The notes under the pieces: model-generated
Database searches by the model: none
What the model saw: the letters and a program-made list of their open reading frames with translations, nothing else
Told to the model about the DNA's origin: nothing
Part shown: positions 23,236 through 35,400 of the stretch, piece by piece
Numbering within the stretch: the stretch's first letter is position 1
Layout of the letters: each line of letters starts with the position of its first letter
Program-made: the position numbers and the translations under genes
DNA from: Ornithodoros turicata
Lineage: Eukaryota; Arthropoda; Arachnida; Ixodida; Argasidae
Direction: 5' to 3'
DNA: 64,000 nucleotides
Assembly: GCF_037126465.1 (NCBI RefSeq)
Contig: NC_088202.1
Location: 103,323,962-103,387,961, forward strand

Positions 23236-23530
23236 GAGAAACTGATGCTCTGAGGCTGGAACAACATAGAGGGGACAGATACAAACAAAGCCTCAAATTG
23301 CCTAAGAAATCAACGATGAATGATGGAAGTCACTGAAAAGGTTAGCCAGCTGTAGGGATCGAACCCACATCTTCTGGATTACCTTCAGATGACGCACCCC
23401 GAAAGTCGCTGGAGAGGCGTGTTAGCTTAGCTCAATTGGTAGAGCCCTCGACCGGTAATCCAGAAGATGTGGGTTCGATCCCTACAGCTGGCTAACCTTT
23501 TCAGTGACTTTCATCATTCATTGTTGTTCT
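23236..23530. repeat. tRNA-like inverted repeat, copy 1
   Basis: A tRNA-like unit on the plus strand (about 23421-23496) has A-box and B-box sequences (AGCTCAATTGGTAGAGC, GGTTCGATCCC). Its 3' half plus about 30 bp of flank is repeated in inverted orientation at 23311-23384. The whole can fold into a long hairpin. The leading block CTGAGGCTGGAACAACATAG is shared with the 45.2-kb copy. The unit sits inside the LINE remnant. Confidence 0.75.
23421..23496 (+). tRNA. tRNA-like sequence, repeat-borne (not a functional tRNA)
   Basis: The sequence folds as a cloverleaf with a 7-bp acceptor including G-T pairs, a GCTC/GAGC D stem, and a T stem around GTTCGAT. The anticodon-loop position would read GGT. 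The base before the anticodon is C instead of the conserved T, the anticodon stem has a mismatch in this copy, and the unit is repeated elsewhere. It is better read as the head of a SINE or MITE. Confidence 0.5.
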
Positions 23531-24400
23531 GCTTCGCTGGTTCATGCTTCTCTTCCTTTGGGCCATTGGCAAAGACTTAGGAACCCATAGGTGGGAGGTT
23601 TACCCATAATCTAGAATTGTTGAAAAAAACTCTCCGGTCGTATTCCCGCTATTGTGTTCCCTGTACATCTTGAGTAACGCCTTCGCTTGCATTTTATTTT
23701 CCCATTATCTCGTCTCTGAATCCTTTACTCGGGTCTCACTGCTCTTCTGATTCCCTCTGTCCCAAACTCAATATTTAACCGACAGAGGCCTTGTTCCATG
23801 AAGAAGACCGAGAGACACGGACACAGAAGGACGACACACGTATGTTCTCAGACACAGCAATAATTTATTGGTTCATATCAACTTAAAAGCTAGAAATGTT
23901 CGAAGGGGTGCGAGAGGGATAAAAGACTCATTACGAACTACGTTTCCCATGGTGGCGATCTCTAAGGAGTTGTTCCTTTTCTTTCCTTCGTTGTTCCTTG
24001 TTCTTTTTCGCTATTTTGTGTCAATGTTATTTGGGTATACACATTATGATACCTTCTTGGCTCACATTCTTTCATCCAGGGTCCCCGCCTCGTATCGGAT
24101 CTTACTTTTTGCGTCTCGCCCCTCAAACGAAGACCACCCATATCCCCAATGACCCCCTCATTAAGTGTATGTTCGTGTGCTCCCAAAGCCAGTCTTCCAA
24201 CTCCTATTTGTCGCGTATCCATGAAGGACAAAATACCTGCATTTGGACAGACTACTGCATTCCCAAATGTTAAACCTTGGACCAGGATTCCTTTCCGGGT
24301 CATACCAATGACTTCATATCTGCTGTACGCCCAGAGCGACTTATTTTTCATAATGGCTGAATTGCGTTTGGTCTTTTCCATCAGAAGTGTTAGACGTTGT

Positions 24401-27400
24401 GGAAGCAGCGCCCTCTGGCGAGAGGAGATGTGGAACTTTGACGGGGCTGATATATGGAGGCATCCCAGCTCAGAGGCCGGTAGGGTGCATCAATACTAGC
24501 GTCCCTGTATGCAGAGTGAGCTAGCATTGACGAACCCTATAGAGACCAGAGATGCACGGCTGCGCTGCACAGCACGAGTTCTCAGACGACGCGAAACTAC
24601 GCTTGGCTGCCCACCGCAAAACTTATTTCATAAGAACATGAACTATCATCATTGTAGCTGTCTGCCTGGACGTTTATGTTCGGAAAAGTTTTAATTCGCA
24701 ACGTTTGGTTAAGTGTCACATTAATATACAATACAATCACCGCATATATAGGCGAGGTGTCCTGCTTCTACCGTCGGGACGGCTTCCTTCTTTCTTTATT
24801 TTCTTTGTTACGCTGTGCGCTCGTATGCACAGACTCAAGTCATGTCATTCTGGCTAGAAAGTCGTGAAAAGTTTCACTCGAGAGTTACCTACCTCGACTA
24901 TGTTGGCACAGGTCCATGCAGAGGAAAGTTCTGCTTCACCAGTGTGAGCCATAGAACATCACGTTTGTTTGCAGTTTGAAGTGATTACCATGACTCTTAC
25001 GCAGTCGTAGTCGACAAAACATTTAGCACTTTTAGTGAGCACTCTAATATTAAGCTAGAGGCTAGCGAGACCGCAAAAATTAACGTTTCTTCAAGTTGCT
25101 ATGAGAGTCCACCTTGAGCTATACTTGTTACTGACTAAATTTATGTAATTGAGTGCTTTTCATTAGACACGATAAAAGAACGCGCTGGGACAAAGCACAC
25201 GCGCACCAACTTGCAACTGACTGTTACTCGTGCGCTTCCAGACTGAAATATTTCTAAGTCCACCTCAGTTGCTATAGTTGAACACTGTCCGCGTGTTTGT
25301 GTGCCTTGTCCTAGTGCGTTCTTTTACCACGCATAATTTCAGCCAACATGTTCTTCCCCTTGCGGCACTATTTTCATTACTGTGTCGGATAGCAAACACA
25401 GTTTACAGCAATGTAAGCGCACAAATAATCAGCTTCTTGCCCATCTCACAAGTATTCCTCTCGTCTCCAACCCCACCATCCATGCATCGCAAAGACGACA
25501 CCCGTATTCGCGTGAACACGCTCAACTTTCTCTCCATCATATGCATCATAGCAGGCACACATGGGTGACCCGTGCAGTGTCGTGAAGCCACGTAGACATT
25601 TGCATTTTGAATTTGCGAAATATAGGAGTTCTCTCTTCTTTCGTTCTAAAAAGAAGAGCCCAGACGTGCATCTTTGCTTTGGTAATATCTCCCAAAGGAC
25701 CCGCTCATTGGCATTCATGACGCCGGATCACCGAAACCGCGAGCTAGGCGTTACGCGAAGCGTATGTTGCACCCTCCCTTCAGATCCCCGTGTAATGGCA
25801 CATATCTCAATACACCGCAACCAACGGAAAACTTGGGCAAACTCCGGAAAGTAAGATCCCACTCTGTGCTCATTATTCTCGAGAAGAAGGTTCGGTGATC
25901 TCTTTCTTGACGCATTCACTGGCAAGACTAAGAATGAGTGTCGTGACAAAGTGATTCTGCTGCCAAACGCGATTATTATTTTTTATTTGTTTTCTCGTAT
26001 TATTACTGCTTTTTCGAGGACAATCCCTTTCTCTCAAATCTCATTTGTATTCCACAAACTGCATCAATATACGGCTGGGTAATACTACGTCGCTCCCGGC
26101 TCGCGCGAACTACTTACAAAGCAAATTAGCTGTCCACCGTAATCTACATCAGAACAGTGCCTTAAACAAGGCGCAAGAAAATGGAACCTAATCCAGGCTT
26201 ATTTCTCGATCCTTTTCCCACCTGACGAAGCAGAGCGGCGCAAAAGACGATTGCATTATGCATGGAAATTAACGCAAAGAAAGAAGAAAAAAGGGAACTA
26301 GCGGTGACTCTCTGCCCTTTGACTCTATCATTCTCTCTGAGTCGATTTTATTCCATCAATCACGAAGTGCCTTCTTCTTATTTTTTCTCCTTAGCTTAAA
26401 TAGAAAGAAAGTGAAAGGTGGTGTTTTTCCTCCTCTTTTTGTCATCGGGTTCCTATATGCCTACCTAACTCAATTTCCCGCGTGAGAAGAAAAGTTGGAC
26501 TTTGCAATGCAGATTCTGTCTTTCTCTCTCTCTTTCTGCGACGCCGTTATATCGGAATGCCTGCGAGATCATCGTCAAATCCTCGGGAACCTGGCGTAAA
26601 GTTTGTATTTGCTTCGTTTTCATAATCTTGCGGGAGAATCAACGGCGTGGAGATTTGGATTCCCTTAGCAGTGCTGAGTTTATGCATCGTCGCGCAGACA
26701 GCGTGGGTATTAAGAGTGTGCGGTATGAGGGCTGTATGCTCCGCTGCCGTATCCTCGGTGGGAAAGTAACGAGAAATAAAAGAAAGAAAGGAGGAAAAAA
26801 AAAAAGGAAGGATGGCCGGAACGAAACTGATGGGTACGAATCGAGCTGCGCGATATCGCCTTGTGGCTTAATGTGTCAAGGAAACGTGCTTACGTTTTAC
26901 AGATGACGACAAAGAAGGAAAAAAGAAATAAAAGCAAAACTGTTTCGGCGTTGAATCGGGTTTTGATAGGCTCGGTTCCTATCACTCTGTTTCAGATAAT
27001 GGAACTGCTGCCTTCGTGGTTTCTTTTTTTTTTTAGACAGGGGCTCGAGGTAAAGGTACAGGCACTGCGGCGTAACTTCTACGGAACGGAATAAATAACG
27101 TCCGCTTGAAGTTTATTTGTAATATTTGTCGAATAAGTAATAAACTGAATTCTGTACATTTTCCGGTTCTGTCTTTATAGGCTCATAGCTTTTCTAAGAT
27201 GTATGGTGAAGTAAAGATTTCTTCACGGTTACCTTCAGACGAACGATGTTTTCGGGTAGTTTCTGGTTTTCTTTATTCATTGGGAAGAATATGAGGTAGA
27301 GAATAAAGTAGCACACGGCAGCATTTTATCACAGAGAAAAGCGTTCCTCCAAATGTTATACAGATATGATCGAGCTGTTTGCATTCCCTATGTTGTTTTA

Positions 27401-28319
27401 GCAACTTCGGGGCACGTATCATTTACGTTCTAATAGCGTATTGTTAGTCTGTCTGTTCTTTACTTAGGTGCGAGGGGAAGCGATGAAACAGAAAAGATAA
27501 GAAGGCGAGCACATGATGAATCCTTCTCTTGCCGACGTGCCCCTCAAGGCAGCAGTAAATGAGCTGCATCTCCAGAGGGGCAACGCTGTATGATAAAAGG
27601 CGATGACCGACGCATCCCCAAAGCGGAGACGATGTAGAGCAAAGAAAAGAAGATGGACCCTAAAGTGTGTTGTTGGAGGCGTCGCAGGCTAAGAGGGATA
27701 TCAGGAAGTCGTTAGTACTCCTGCTATGGCACGTGGCTTATGATCAGCGAGCCTGGTGGAAAAAAAAATATCAGAGTTCAGGGTCCGTGAGGGACTAAGG
27801 AATTCGTTGTTCAGCAAAGTAACTTTCCGAGATGCCGTTTTGGACACGATTGGCAAAATTTAGGGATGATTGTCCTATGGTTCTGAAGACAAAAGTAGTA
27901 TTTCGAGGCAGGGCTCAGCAAGGAGTCAGAGAAAACTGGATGTAGATCGCCGCGAGGTTGGTTCGTCCAATTTATCTGCTGCTGTATGAGAATCAGCATT
28001 GCGCAGTAATTCTGAACTGTACAGAAGAGTTGTTTTGCGCGAACAAAATGTTGCGGTGCGCTATACAATTAAGTAGCTTCAACGCACTATGAAGTACCAG
28101 AGCATGATTAGGAACAGGTCCTACTTATGTTTCTATCATACTCACCTACTAAACTTCACTAATTTTACCAGTATAAGGATTCCTGTATAAGGATTCGGAT
28201 AAACCGACAGCACGTTCTGCTTCGTGACGTCACAATGCATGGTAAAGGCAGCAGTTCGGGGCTACGATCGCAGCACGACACAGTTTCCAGTCGCTCAGTT
28301 TACCGCGAAAACGACGGTT
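24401..28319. other. No recognisable gene or element (3.9 kb)
   Basis: Frames of up to about 134 codons (for example 26502-26906 plus) contain low-complexity or unfamiliar sequence. No repeat family recognised elsewhere in the window appears here. This is the longest stretch on the left half that resists annotation. Confidence 0.45.
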
Positions 28320-28410
28320 TTTTTTCTTTGGGGTGGGAGGGGGGTCTGTTTATGGGAGTAGTCGAATTTGTCGTGTGACGAATTCAATCTCTCCCAATTT
28401 TTTTCTCGCC
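28320..28410 (+). repeat. Dispersed repeat shared with 60395-60480
   Basis: GGGGTGGGAGGGGGG, TTTATGGGAGTAG, CGTGTGACGAATTCAATCTCTCC is a close relative of the block after the large LINE (GGGGTGGGG, TTAGGAGTAGCAG, GAGACGAGTTCAATTTCTCC). It is probably part of a LINE 3' UTR. Confidence 0.5.
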
Positions 28411-28564
28411 AATATCAACATCATCGTTCAGTTTGAGCGAACTGTCAGCGCGCGAGAGAAAGTGCAAAATCAAGTATACATGTATTTCCTTGCTTCATTT
28501 TACCTTTGTGGCGTTATTCGTTAATTTCACGTTCCTAGCAGTCGATGCGAGATAGTGCGCGAGT

Positions 28565-28745
28565 TGCTGTCTGGGGTTTTTCCTGGGTTTTCCTCAGACG
28601 CTTTCAGACATATGTCGGCACAGTTCCCCTAGAAGTCGGCCCAGGACGCACATTCCCCCAGGGCATCAGTCGTGACGTTGCCCACCTATGTGAGGCCGAC
28701 AACGGGGAGCCCTTTCACCAGCACCACCACCACCACCACCCGTTG
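28565..28745 (+). mobile_element. SINE-like repeat with (CAC)n tail
   Basis: The body GGGGTTTTTCCTGGGTTTTCC, TCAGACATATGTCGGCACAG, GAGGCCGACAACGGGGAGCC ends in CAGCACCACCACCACCACC. The middle block is shared with the SINE at 32225-32481, and the 3' block recurs at 41240-41290. Confidence 0.6.
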
Positions 28746-29575
28746 GATAGAACCATTTACTGTTGAATGCGCGGCGAGTAACTCAAAGGGACACCCTTAT
28801 CATAAATATCTCTTTCTCCGTTTTACATTGCGCGCGATCATTACTACGTTAACGCATAACACCAGGGGCTTGCGCTTATTTCCGCTTCCTATATCTACAC
28901 GAGGCCTAACTCTGTTACGCAGCACCAGTCACTGCCACGAAGAGGTTGGAGGGGCGAAGTTCATCTGGTAAGTATCTAGCTCGTATAATGTCGCCCGAAG
29001 AAAAAAGGGGGTGGAGGGAAGGAAGAGGACGTCTCCTCCGTTGCCACGTCGGCTTAAATTACGACTGCAGTGACATTCATTGGATGCCCGGGCCCAGATC
29101 AATGGCCGCTGCGTGTCTGGCACAGCTCTAAATGAGATCCCAGCTTACGAGATTGGTGCCTGCTACATATGCGATCTCTGATTGACAATGAACTGCAACT
29201 GGCGTCTGGAATCTGCGTTCGATTATTAAACGATATTAGACAGTTAGACGGAAGGCTGGTACTTTGGTCTCGCTCTCTTTCGTTGCGGCATGCATGCATC
29301 TGCATTGCACGAAAGAGTGATGTTTCTTCATTTGCCCCGTCGTATGCACTCATTCGTCCAACTGGTCGTTAAATTATTTATGCAAGCACTTATCATCGCG
29401 GGTAACTTATCGCAGAACGCAAATTTATTTGTGTCGAGTCTTGCGACGAGAAATGCGGCGTGGTTAATATTATCTGCGAGCAATACAGCGAGGTGATGTT
29501 ACAATAAGGGAGCGGCATTAAGGGCAATCCATAGGATTGCATCTGACATATAGGATACCTCGAAGTATGACACAC
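28746..29575. other. No recognisable gene or element
   Basis: Short frames only; no motif or repeat is recognised. Confidence 0.4.
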
Positions 29576-29897
29576 ACTCTAAGAAAAAAAGGTACGATTT
29601 TCTACCCATCTCGGTAGAGCTGCATTGCAACCACATTTCTACTCAAACCAATTTTACCTTTTATGTATAACTTCAGAGTAGAAACAAACTACAGAGTAGA
29701 AACTGTCGTTCTGCCAGCTTGGGTCGGAAATTCTACCATTTTGTCTTGGAGCAAGCGTGAGAGAGAGGAGCAAGGGAAAGGGACGAAGCCGCTTATACCT
29801 GCGGAGGAGAAGGCGCGTGTGGATTGGCACGAAATGGTAGAACTACTGTCGTTCTACCACAGTGGGTAGGAAATTCTACCTTTTTTTCTTAGAATGT
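29576..29897. mobile_element. MITE with CTCTAAGAAAAAAAGGTA termini
   Basis: The left end CTCTAAGAAAAAAAGGTACG and right end TACCTTTTTTTCTTAGAATG are inverted repeats of about 45 bp including CTACCCA..GGTAGA. Length is about 320 bp. The interior carries extra GTAGAA/TTCTAC words. No coding capacity is present. A TA-type duplication is possible but unclear. Confidence 0.7.
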
Positions 29898-29974
29898 ACA
29901 TAACCGAAAATGGCTGGCTTTACATTGCGAGACAACGGTGATCATTGATCTCGGACATATTTGCGCCAGAAAAT

Positions 29975-30260
29975 CCCAAACCGAACCAACGCAAATCAAA
30001 TCAAAGAACTATGTTCACGAGCGACCCCACGTGGATTGGTTTTACCCATGTGATGGTTAACGAGCCTCGAACTCTCGATCAGTACACGGTACATCGTATT
30101 TGACATTCCTGGAGGAAGACGGCGCGTCGAAGCAGTTTGGACCCTGCCATCAAATTGCTGGCCCACTGGGCTGGGTTCAAACAGCCAACGTTGGCAGGGG
30201 TAGGCGGACACGCTCCCGACTGCTTTTTCTTTTCGTTAATACATGCGGACCGGTTACGGC
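29975..30260 (-). mobile_element. Diverged copy of the tRNA-headed SINE
   Basis: On the minus strand the order matches the SINE at 2454-2747: GTCGGGAGCGTGTCCGCCT, GTTTGAACCCAGCC, GGCCAGCAATTTGATGGCAG, ATGTACCGTGTACTGATCG, AAACCAATCCACG. The B box is altered and the tail is lost. Divergence suggests an old insertion. Confidence 0.7.
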
Positions 30261-31200
30261 GTTGAATGGCATCAACTTTGGGGTCCATACGATGTTCCGT
30301 AGACGGGGCAAGGCTCGTCTACATGTTCATGGAAAATGTTCGGGAAACAACGGCGCTCTTCACCGCGATGACTTTCAATGCGCGACTTCCACATATGTAC
30401 AATGCATGCCTATACTAACACCAACACGACCTGGGGCACTTGTACAGTAGAAGACACCGATAAAAACGTGATCGTATGTGGGTTTACAAATATTGCCTTT
30501 TTGAACGCTCGTTGGAGGACCTCCCAAAAAGAACACAGCATCCTGACATGAGAGGAAGCAGTGATGAACGGTTTCCGCACCGAATCACCGAGGCCCATGA
30601 CACGCGTAAGCTAAGGCCAACATATAATTCAGCAAAGGATTCCTAAGGACGTAAGAAGACAACGAGCGTTCAACACCTTTAGCGTCTTTTTATCCCTTTA
30701 GATGCATTTTTTTCGCTCTTGCGGCGTTGTCTGCAGGAAGGTTCGTGGAATCCATGAAGTGTTCTAATCGAGCTTCGAAGTCATCTGCCTCGCCTGCTGT
30801 CATTTGGGGAAAACCCTACAGCGCCGATGTCGATAAAGGTCTATCTATAAAGTTCTCTCTTGACGGTCAGTAGAATGCGGACAATTTCAATAATTTCCAC
30901 GAATGTAAAGAGAGAAGTGAAAAAAGAAAAAAGAAAGACTACGACAATGAGTTTGAATATATATAAAAAAAACGACAGTGACCTGCAAGGTAGCGGATGT
31001 AATCTGTAATAGTGCAGCTGGAAACGCTAACGGAAGCCATGAGGCTATAAATCCTAATATCATCGAGTAATATAAAGCCAGTGAATCGTCGTGAGTTATG
31101 TGTGTGTGTTCCAGGAAGAAGGATATTGTTGTGTCGTAGGTTATCTTTATTATCACGCATCTGCTTTCCTCGTTCCTTATCTGGTTATCTTAATACACGT
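30261..31200. other. No recognisable gene or element
   Basis: A few frames without known motifs are present. No repeat is shared with the rest of the window. Confidence 0.4.
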
Positions 31201-31360
31201 TTGTGTTATCTTGTTTAGTTCATGCCGCAACGCGGCGTGCTTGACATAAGCTATATAAACAGTGGATTTTGAAATAAAGGTTGTTGTTGGTTTGGGACCT
31301 GCTTGGCTGGTGCCTCCTCCTTCCTGCCGGGAACATCACAGATATCTTGTACATGTAAAG
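31201..31360 (+). promoter_or_regulatory. LTR-like segment: TATA box followed by polyA signal
   Basis: CTATATAAACAG at about 31251-31262 is followed within 25 bp by GAAATAAAGG and then GTTGTTGTTGG. A TATA motif close to AATAAA is the layout of a retrotransposon LTR. The (GTT) run also matches the tail of the GAT family. No paired LTR was found, so the reading is uncertain. Confidence 0.3.
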
Positions 31361-31649
31361 GGGGTTTCGTCTAGCGTGAACCCAGAAAAACTACCCTTGG
31401 TTTCGACTGTATGGCAGCGCGTTTTTTATTGTAGTGAATGTCGATTCCACGGTCTTCCCTCTCTATGAGATGTCTATTTTGGAGATGGGCTAGAGTTTTG
31501 ACAAGGCAGCTCCTCAGGTCCACACAACAAAGTATGGTTTTCATAAAGATGCTATTTCGCTGACATACTGCTTTTTTTTTTTTCATGGTTGCTGCCAGAT
31601 GCGACTTTCGGCGCTAGAGCGATCACGTGGCAGTAATGGTAAATGGGGT

Positions 31650-32080
31650 GCATGCGATCCTCCATCCATCCTTCGACGGGAGGACGTCGATATTCCCGCT
31701 TGCGAAATCTCCGATCTCGAAATTCACGTTCTCGAAACAAGGAAAATCAAGGAGAATGCTCGATTGCTCCGTAAGATAATATATGCCATGTTTAAGACCA
31801 TGATGTCACTATTTAACCACTCAAATTCACGGGTTTTCGATGTCTGTCCAAGTCGTTCTAGCGAACGAAAGCCACGTTTTAGCGGCCCCTAGGCTTATCA
31901 GGGCGTACATGACGGAACAGCACGTTGGTTAGTTTATTGGGTTAGTACAAGTTAGGTGTTTGCGTTTTTATGTCCAGGTTAGTCTAAGTTCGCTGTTGGT
32001 AGTTTCCCGCGCGCGACTGTGCATTTTATAGTCAGAACATTTATTTGCAGTAGTTTATTTTGCAACGGGGATTTCGATCA
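31650..32080. mobile_element. Truncated copy of the 61.4-62.6-kb long-TIR element
   Basis: Blocks CTCGAAATTCACGTTCTCG, AATGCTCGATTGCTCCGTAAG, GGTTTTCGATGTCTGTCCAAG, GGAACAGCACGTTGGTTAG and CGCGACTGTGCATTTTA occur in the same order as around 61.44-62.53 kb. The right inverted arm is largely lost. This copy lacks the two nested insertions of the other, which helps define them. Confidence 0.65.
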
Positions 32081-32224
32081 CTTTATTTCGAGGTACACCC
32101 ACTTCGACGACGCTGAGACAGTTTGAATTGAGAGGGACTAGGCTCCTGTATTACATAGTAACCCTACTTGACGTGCCATCGTGACATCAGCAGTGTCACA
32201 TCAGCATGTGTTTCAGTGTGTGCC

Positions 32225-32481
32225 TACTGCAGCCACAGCAAATGAATGCCGGAATGTGGAGTAGCAGGCCCTCATCGGGGTCGAATCCCTGCACCGGCCG
32301 TACTCTCTGGGGTTTTCCCCGGGTTTCCCACAGACTTTCCAGACGAATGTCGGCACAATCCCCCCCCCCTGCCCCCACTCCTTCCTGCTGTCCTCTCTCC
32401 ATCTGTCCACGTCTGTACGCCGCTCCTAGCCACAGTTGCTCCGCGGCGCTAACGCGGAATAAAAGCATTCATATCCCCCCC
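32225..32481 (+). mobile_element. SINE sharing the LINE C-run 3' end
   Basis: A B-box-like GGGGTCGAATCCC at about 32278 suggests a tRNA-derived head. The body GGGGTTTTCCCCGGGTTTCCC, AGACGAATGTCGGCAC matches the repeat at 28565-28745. The 3' end GCGGAATAAAAGCATTCATATC followed by seven C has the same AATAAA, AT stretch and C-run order as the LINE ends in this window. The open frames across it arise from GC-rich SINE sequence. Confidence 0.65.
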
Positions 32482-35400
32482 TACTGGTGTCAGTACTCAC
32501 CACCACTGCAAAGTAAAAGAGCCCAGTTAGCAACAATACATTACCCCACATACGTGTGAGGTGACATGCCAAGGTGACAGCAATAGGGAAGCAACTGCCC
32601 CTGCCCTGCGCTCATAGATTTTACTTTGCACCTACCACTAAACTCCAATCGAATCGAGCTGCAGCTAAGGGGTCTACTAGACAGCTATTAAAAAGAGAGA
32701 AGAAAAGGACATGTACCGAAATCTCTGCGTAGGAGACTAGACCCCTCGAGTTTTACAGCCGAGGTTCACTTGGAGCTTGTGAAAATCACCGCCCGATGTA
32801 ATCTTCTGAAGATGATCCCTGTCATGCAAAGGATTATCCGACGCAGTCTTTTACTATACGACTTCCCCGAAGCTGCGTAATGAAAACAAAATAAGCGGCC
32901 CCGTTCGATCGGTCACATCGACCGAAGGATGACTTTTATGACGGTCGCTTATTTTTTATTCTAATATTGATATATTGTAATAAAGCGAGTCTTCTCGTTT
33001 TCTTACCTCAACCGAACGATAAAAGAAACGACGGACGCAAATGGGGTACAATAGATTTTTACTGCCTGCACGCCGCTCGCGCGGTCGTGTGCGCTCCTTC
33101 TGCGCTGCAGGCTTTGCCCCAGTTGCCATCCATATGCGGGAAAGTATACCTCACGGAGCTGGATGTTTACCGGGGCCTTCTGGAGCTGGCTCACATATTT
33201 TATGTGGAGGGGCTATCCGTGCATGTTGGGCACGTCCACGCGCTAGCGCCTTCCCCTTCCCTACTTACGCTGCCTTTTGATACGATTGCTTCGGGATTAT
33301 CATAACCTACATGGGAAAACGGGTACCGCTTTCAGTGTGACGTACAAAATCTGATCGCGAAGTGCTTTCAGAGAATTTAGGATTCGGGGTTACGTCCGGA
33401 CGTGTGCTACGTGACAGAATGCTCGCTTCACGATGCTCGCCAGCAGTGTCGATATTCTTCTTTTTGTGCGTGCGTGCCTCCGCGTAAATGGGAGTATGCG
33501 AAATTGACAACCTGACTGCGGGGTTGTATGATGCGCGTCTTATTCATCTGGAGCGTCATAGGAAGTTCAGCACAAGATTATATCATTTGTAAGACATTAT
33601 TTGCATGTGTCGGACAAGGGAGGGTTATTGAACGCGAGGGGTGGCTTACGTTCTTTTCTTTTCTTTTGTTTTGACGTCGCGTTGTTTAGTACGGGTATCA
33701 TCTTATGGTGCGAAACTTAAACAAAGGTGACCGCATTAGGCGATTGCGTTGAAGGCGCTCAAGCCGGACTGTTCATTCAAAAGGGGCATATGCGCAACAC
33801 AAGCTGACATATCACGATCGACTGATATTTCCGCTTTTGGGAGAGCGCTACGAATTCCTGAAGAAAGCTAGTCACGCTATGCGATTCTTGATACGGGAAT
33901 TCCTACGCAAGCTATCGCACATACGTGCTGCGTAGAGTAGTTAATGCTCACGTTTCTTATGCGACATGACCGCATGAGAGACAGAACATTGTTCTTTCTC
34001 TTTGTTGTTCCTCCAATGAGGAAAGTAAACATCGCACACGTCTTTGATTAGTTTTCCGGGCAAATCCGAGCGGAGATACCCCTATCCTGTTTCGTAATGT
34101 CTTCGAGAGCTGAAGGAAAAAGAGATAGGCCGGTTCACAGGTGCACAAAGACAGATCCACTAAATTGATCACTCGCTCATGCAGCCTTCCCGTTCGGCTT
34201 TTCTGGATCTATACTCCTCTTCCCCTGCTTCGATACTCACCCCGAAACATAGAGAGAGAGAATGAAATATGCATTATTATTACACACATACTACCTCCCT
34301 CCTTCCTTCCGTTGGAGAAGTCGGCGAGGTTTTGGGCATAGGATTTACTTTGACTCTCATGATGTTAATTGTGTTAATAAGTCGATTACTTTAACTGGTA
34401 AGTTGCGGCATGATACTTTGCAGTTCAGGAACAGATGAAGAACCTCTCGCGGACGCATGAGCAATTGGTGACCGAGCGTGTTTGAGAGCGTTGGGAAGAA
34501 ATTGGTGGAGGAGCCGTAGATGCTGAAAGGGAGACTTCGCAACCAAATGAATTTCAAGCTTGCGGTATTCCCACAATCACTTACACGAACTGAACACCGT
34601 TGTGAAATATCTCACTTGAAAACGAAGGTGGAATCATAAAAACGACTTTTGAAATTTGAAACAGTCTGGCTCCCACCGAGCGTCGATGGAAGTCTTCCTT
34701 TCTCTGGACGGCGAACGTCACCGTGCATTAGTCATACCATTCCTGCACTGTTTCCTGACTCTCAGGAAAGCAGGTGACCGCTGTTTCTTTCCATCTGTGT
34801 CTGAGCAATATGATCCCGAATTTTTATCCATTGTTTCGTTTCGGTAATGTAGCTCTGCGGCTACGACCGGCGTGGTATACTACTTGTCCGCTCCATGCAA
34901 GGTGACGTAACGCGTTGGCCTTCGGAGGGGAAAGTTTCTGCGACTCCTCTCCACGTTCCTGTTTCGGTTTGATGGCTCGCTTATTTGAGGCATAATTCGT
35001 CACATGAGAAAGAAACAAAGTTGATGGCAGGTATACCGTGGATGTTATGCACCAACTACGATGTGCAGCAATTTTTTCACCGATCGTTCTAAAGTATCAC
35101 TTCAAAGTTGCTCTGCGGATTTTCTGCATCTGTGCTTTCGGACACGTTATGCTCCGTAACGCCAAAACGTCACATGAAATTTACATCAAAGTGTAAGCCA
35201 CGTAAACGATCGCAAAAACGCGAATTTTACGACAAAAACTGAAGGATTGCTGGAGACGCGATTGCGTGGAAACGACAACGCAGTGGCCTGGAACACGAAA
35301 AAAAAAAGGTAAAATGGTCATCGATAAATTGAAGGACACCATACCAAAACGAATTTCAAGCCGTCTACCTCTAATTCCATTTCTCCTCATGAGAACGGCC

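Larger units (their letters stand above)
22680..24400 (-). pseudogene. LINE polyprotein C-terminal half, decayed, split by tRNA-like repeat
   Basis: Minus-strand frames run in order. SLWAYSRYEVIGM, GILVQGLTFGNAVVC and TRQIGVGRLALGAH (24381-23960) represent the region after the RT palm. MQAKALLKMYREHN lies near 23650. After an interruption at about 23070-23550 come LLFDARTGVLRTKSHVAK and CSLWGQEEETAEHVILK (23062-22850, a zinc-knuckle-like block). The last is MEAVQKTKDSLNEWWCRNN near 22720. This is a different LINE lineage from the one at 55-60 kb. Several frameshifts separate the pieces and the palm is missing. It is a remnant with no function expected. Confidence 0.7.

Noticed and set aside
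23421..23496. Functional tRNA-Thr gene
   Set aside because: C replaces the conserved T before the anticodon, the anticodon stem has a mismatch, and the unit recurs within inverted repeats.
23962..24381. 139-codon minus-strand frame as a host gene
   Set aside because: The motif order matches LINE RT C-terminal sequence, and it lines up with further LINE pieces downstream.
28722..28745. Histidine/threonine-rich coding repeat
   Set aside because: (CAC)n is the tail of a SINE-like repeat, not a coding sequence.
32196..32559. Overlapping open frames on both strands
   Set aside because: GC-rich SINE sequence produces long frames by chance. B-box and C-run tail explain the interval.
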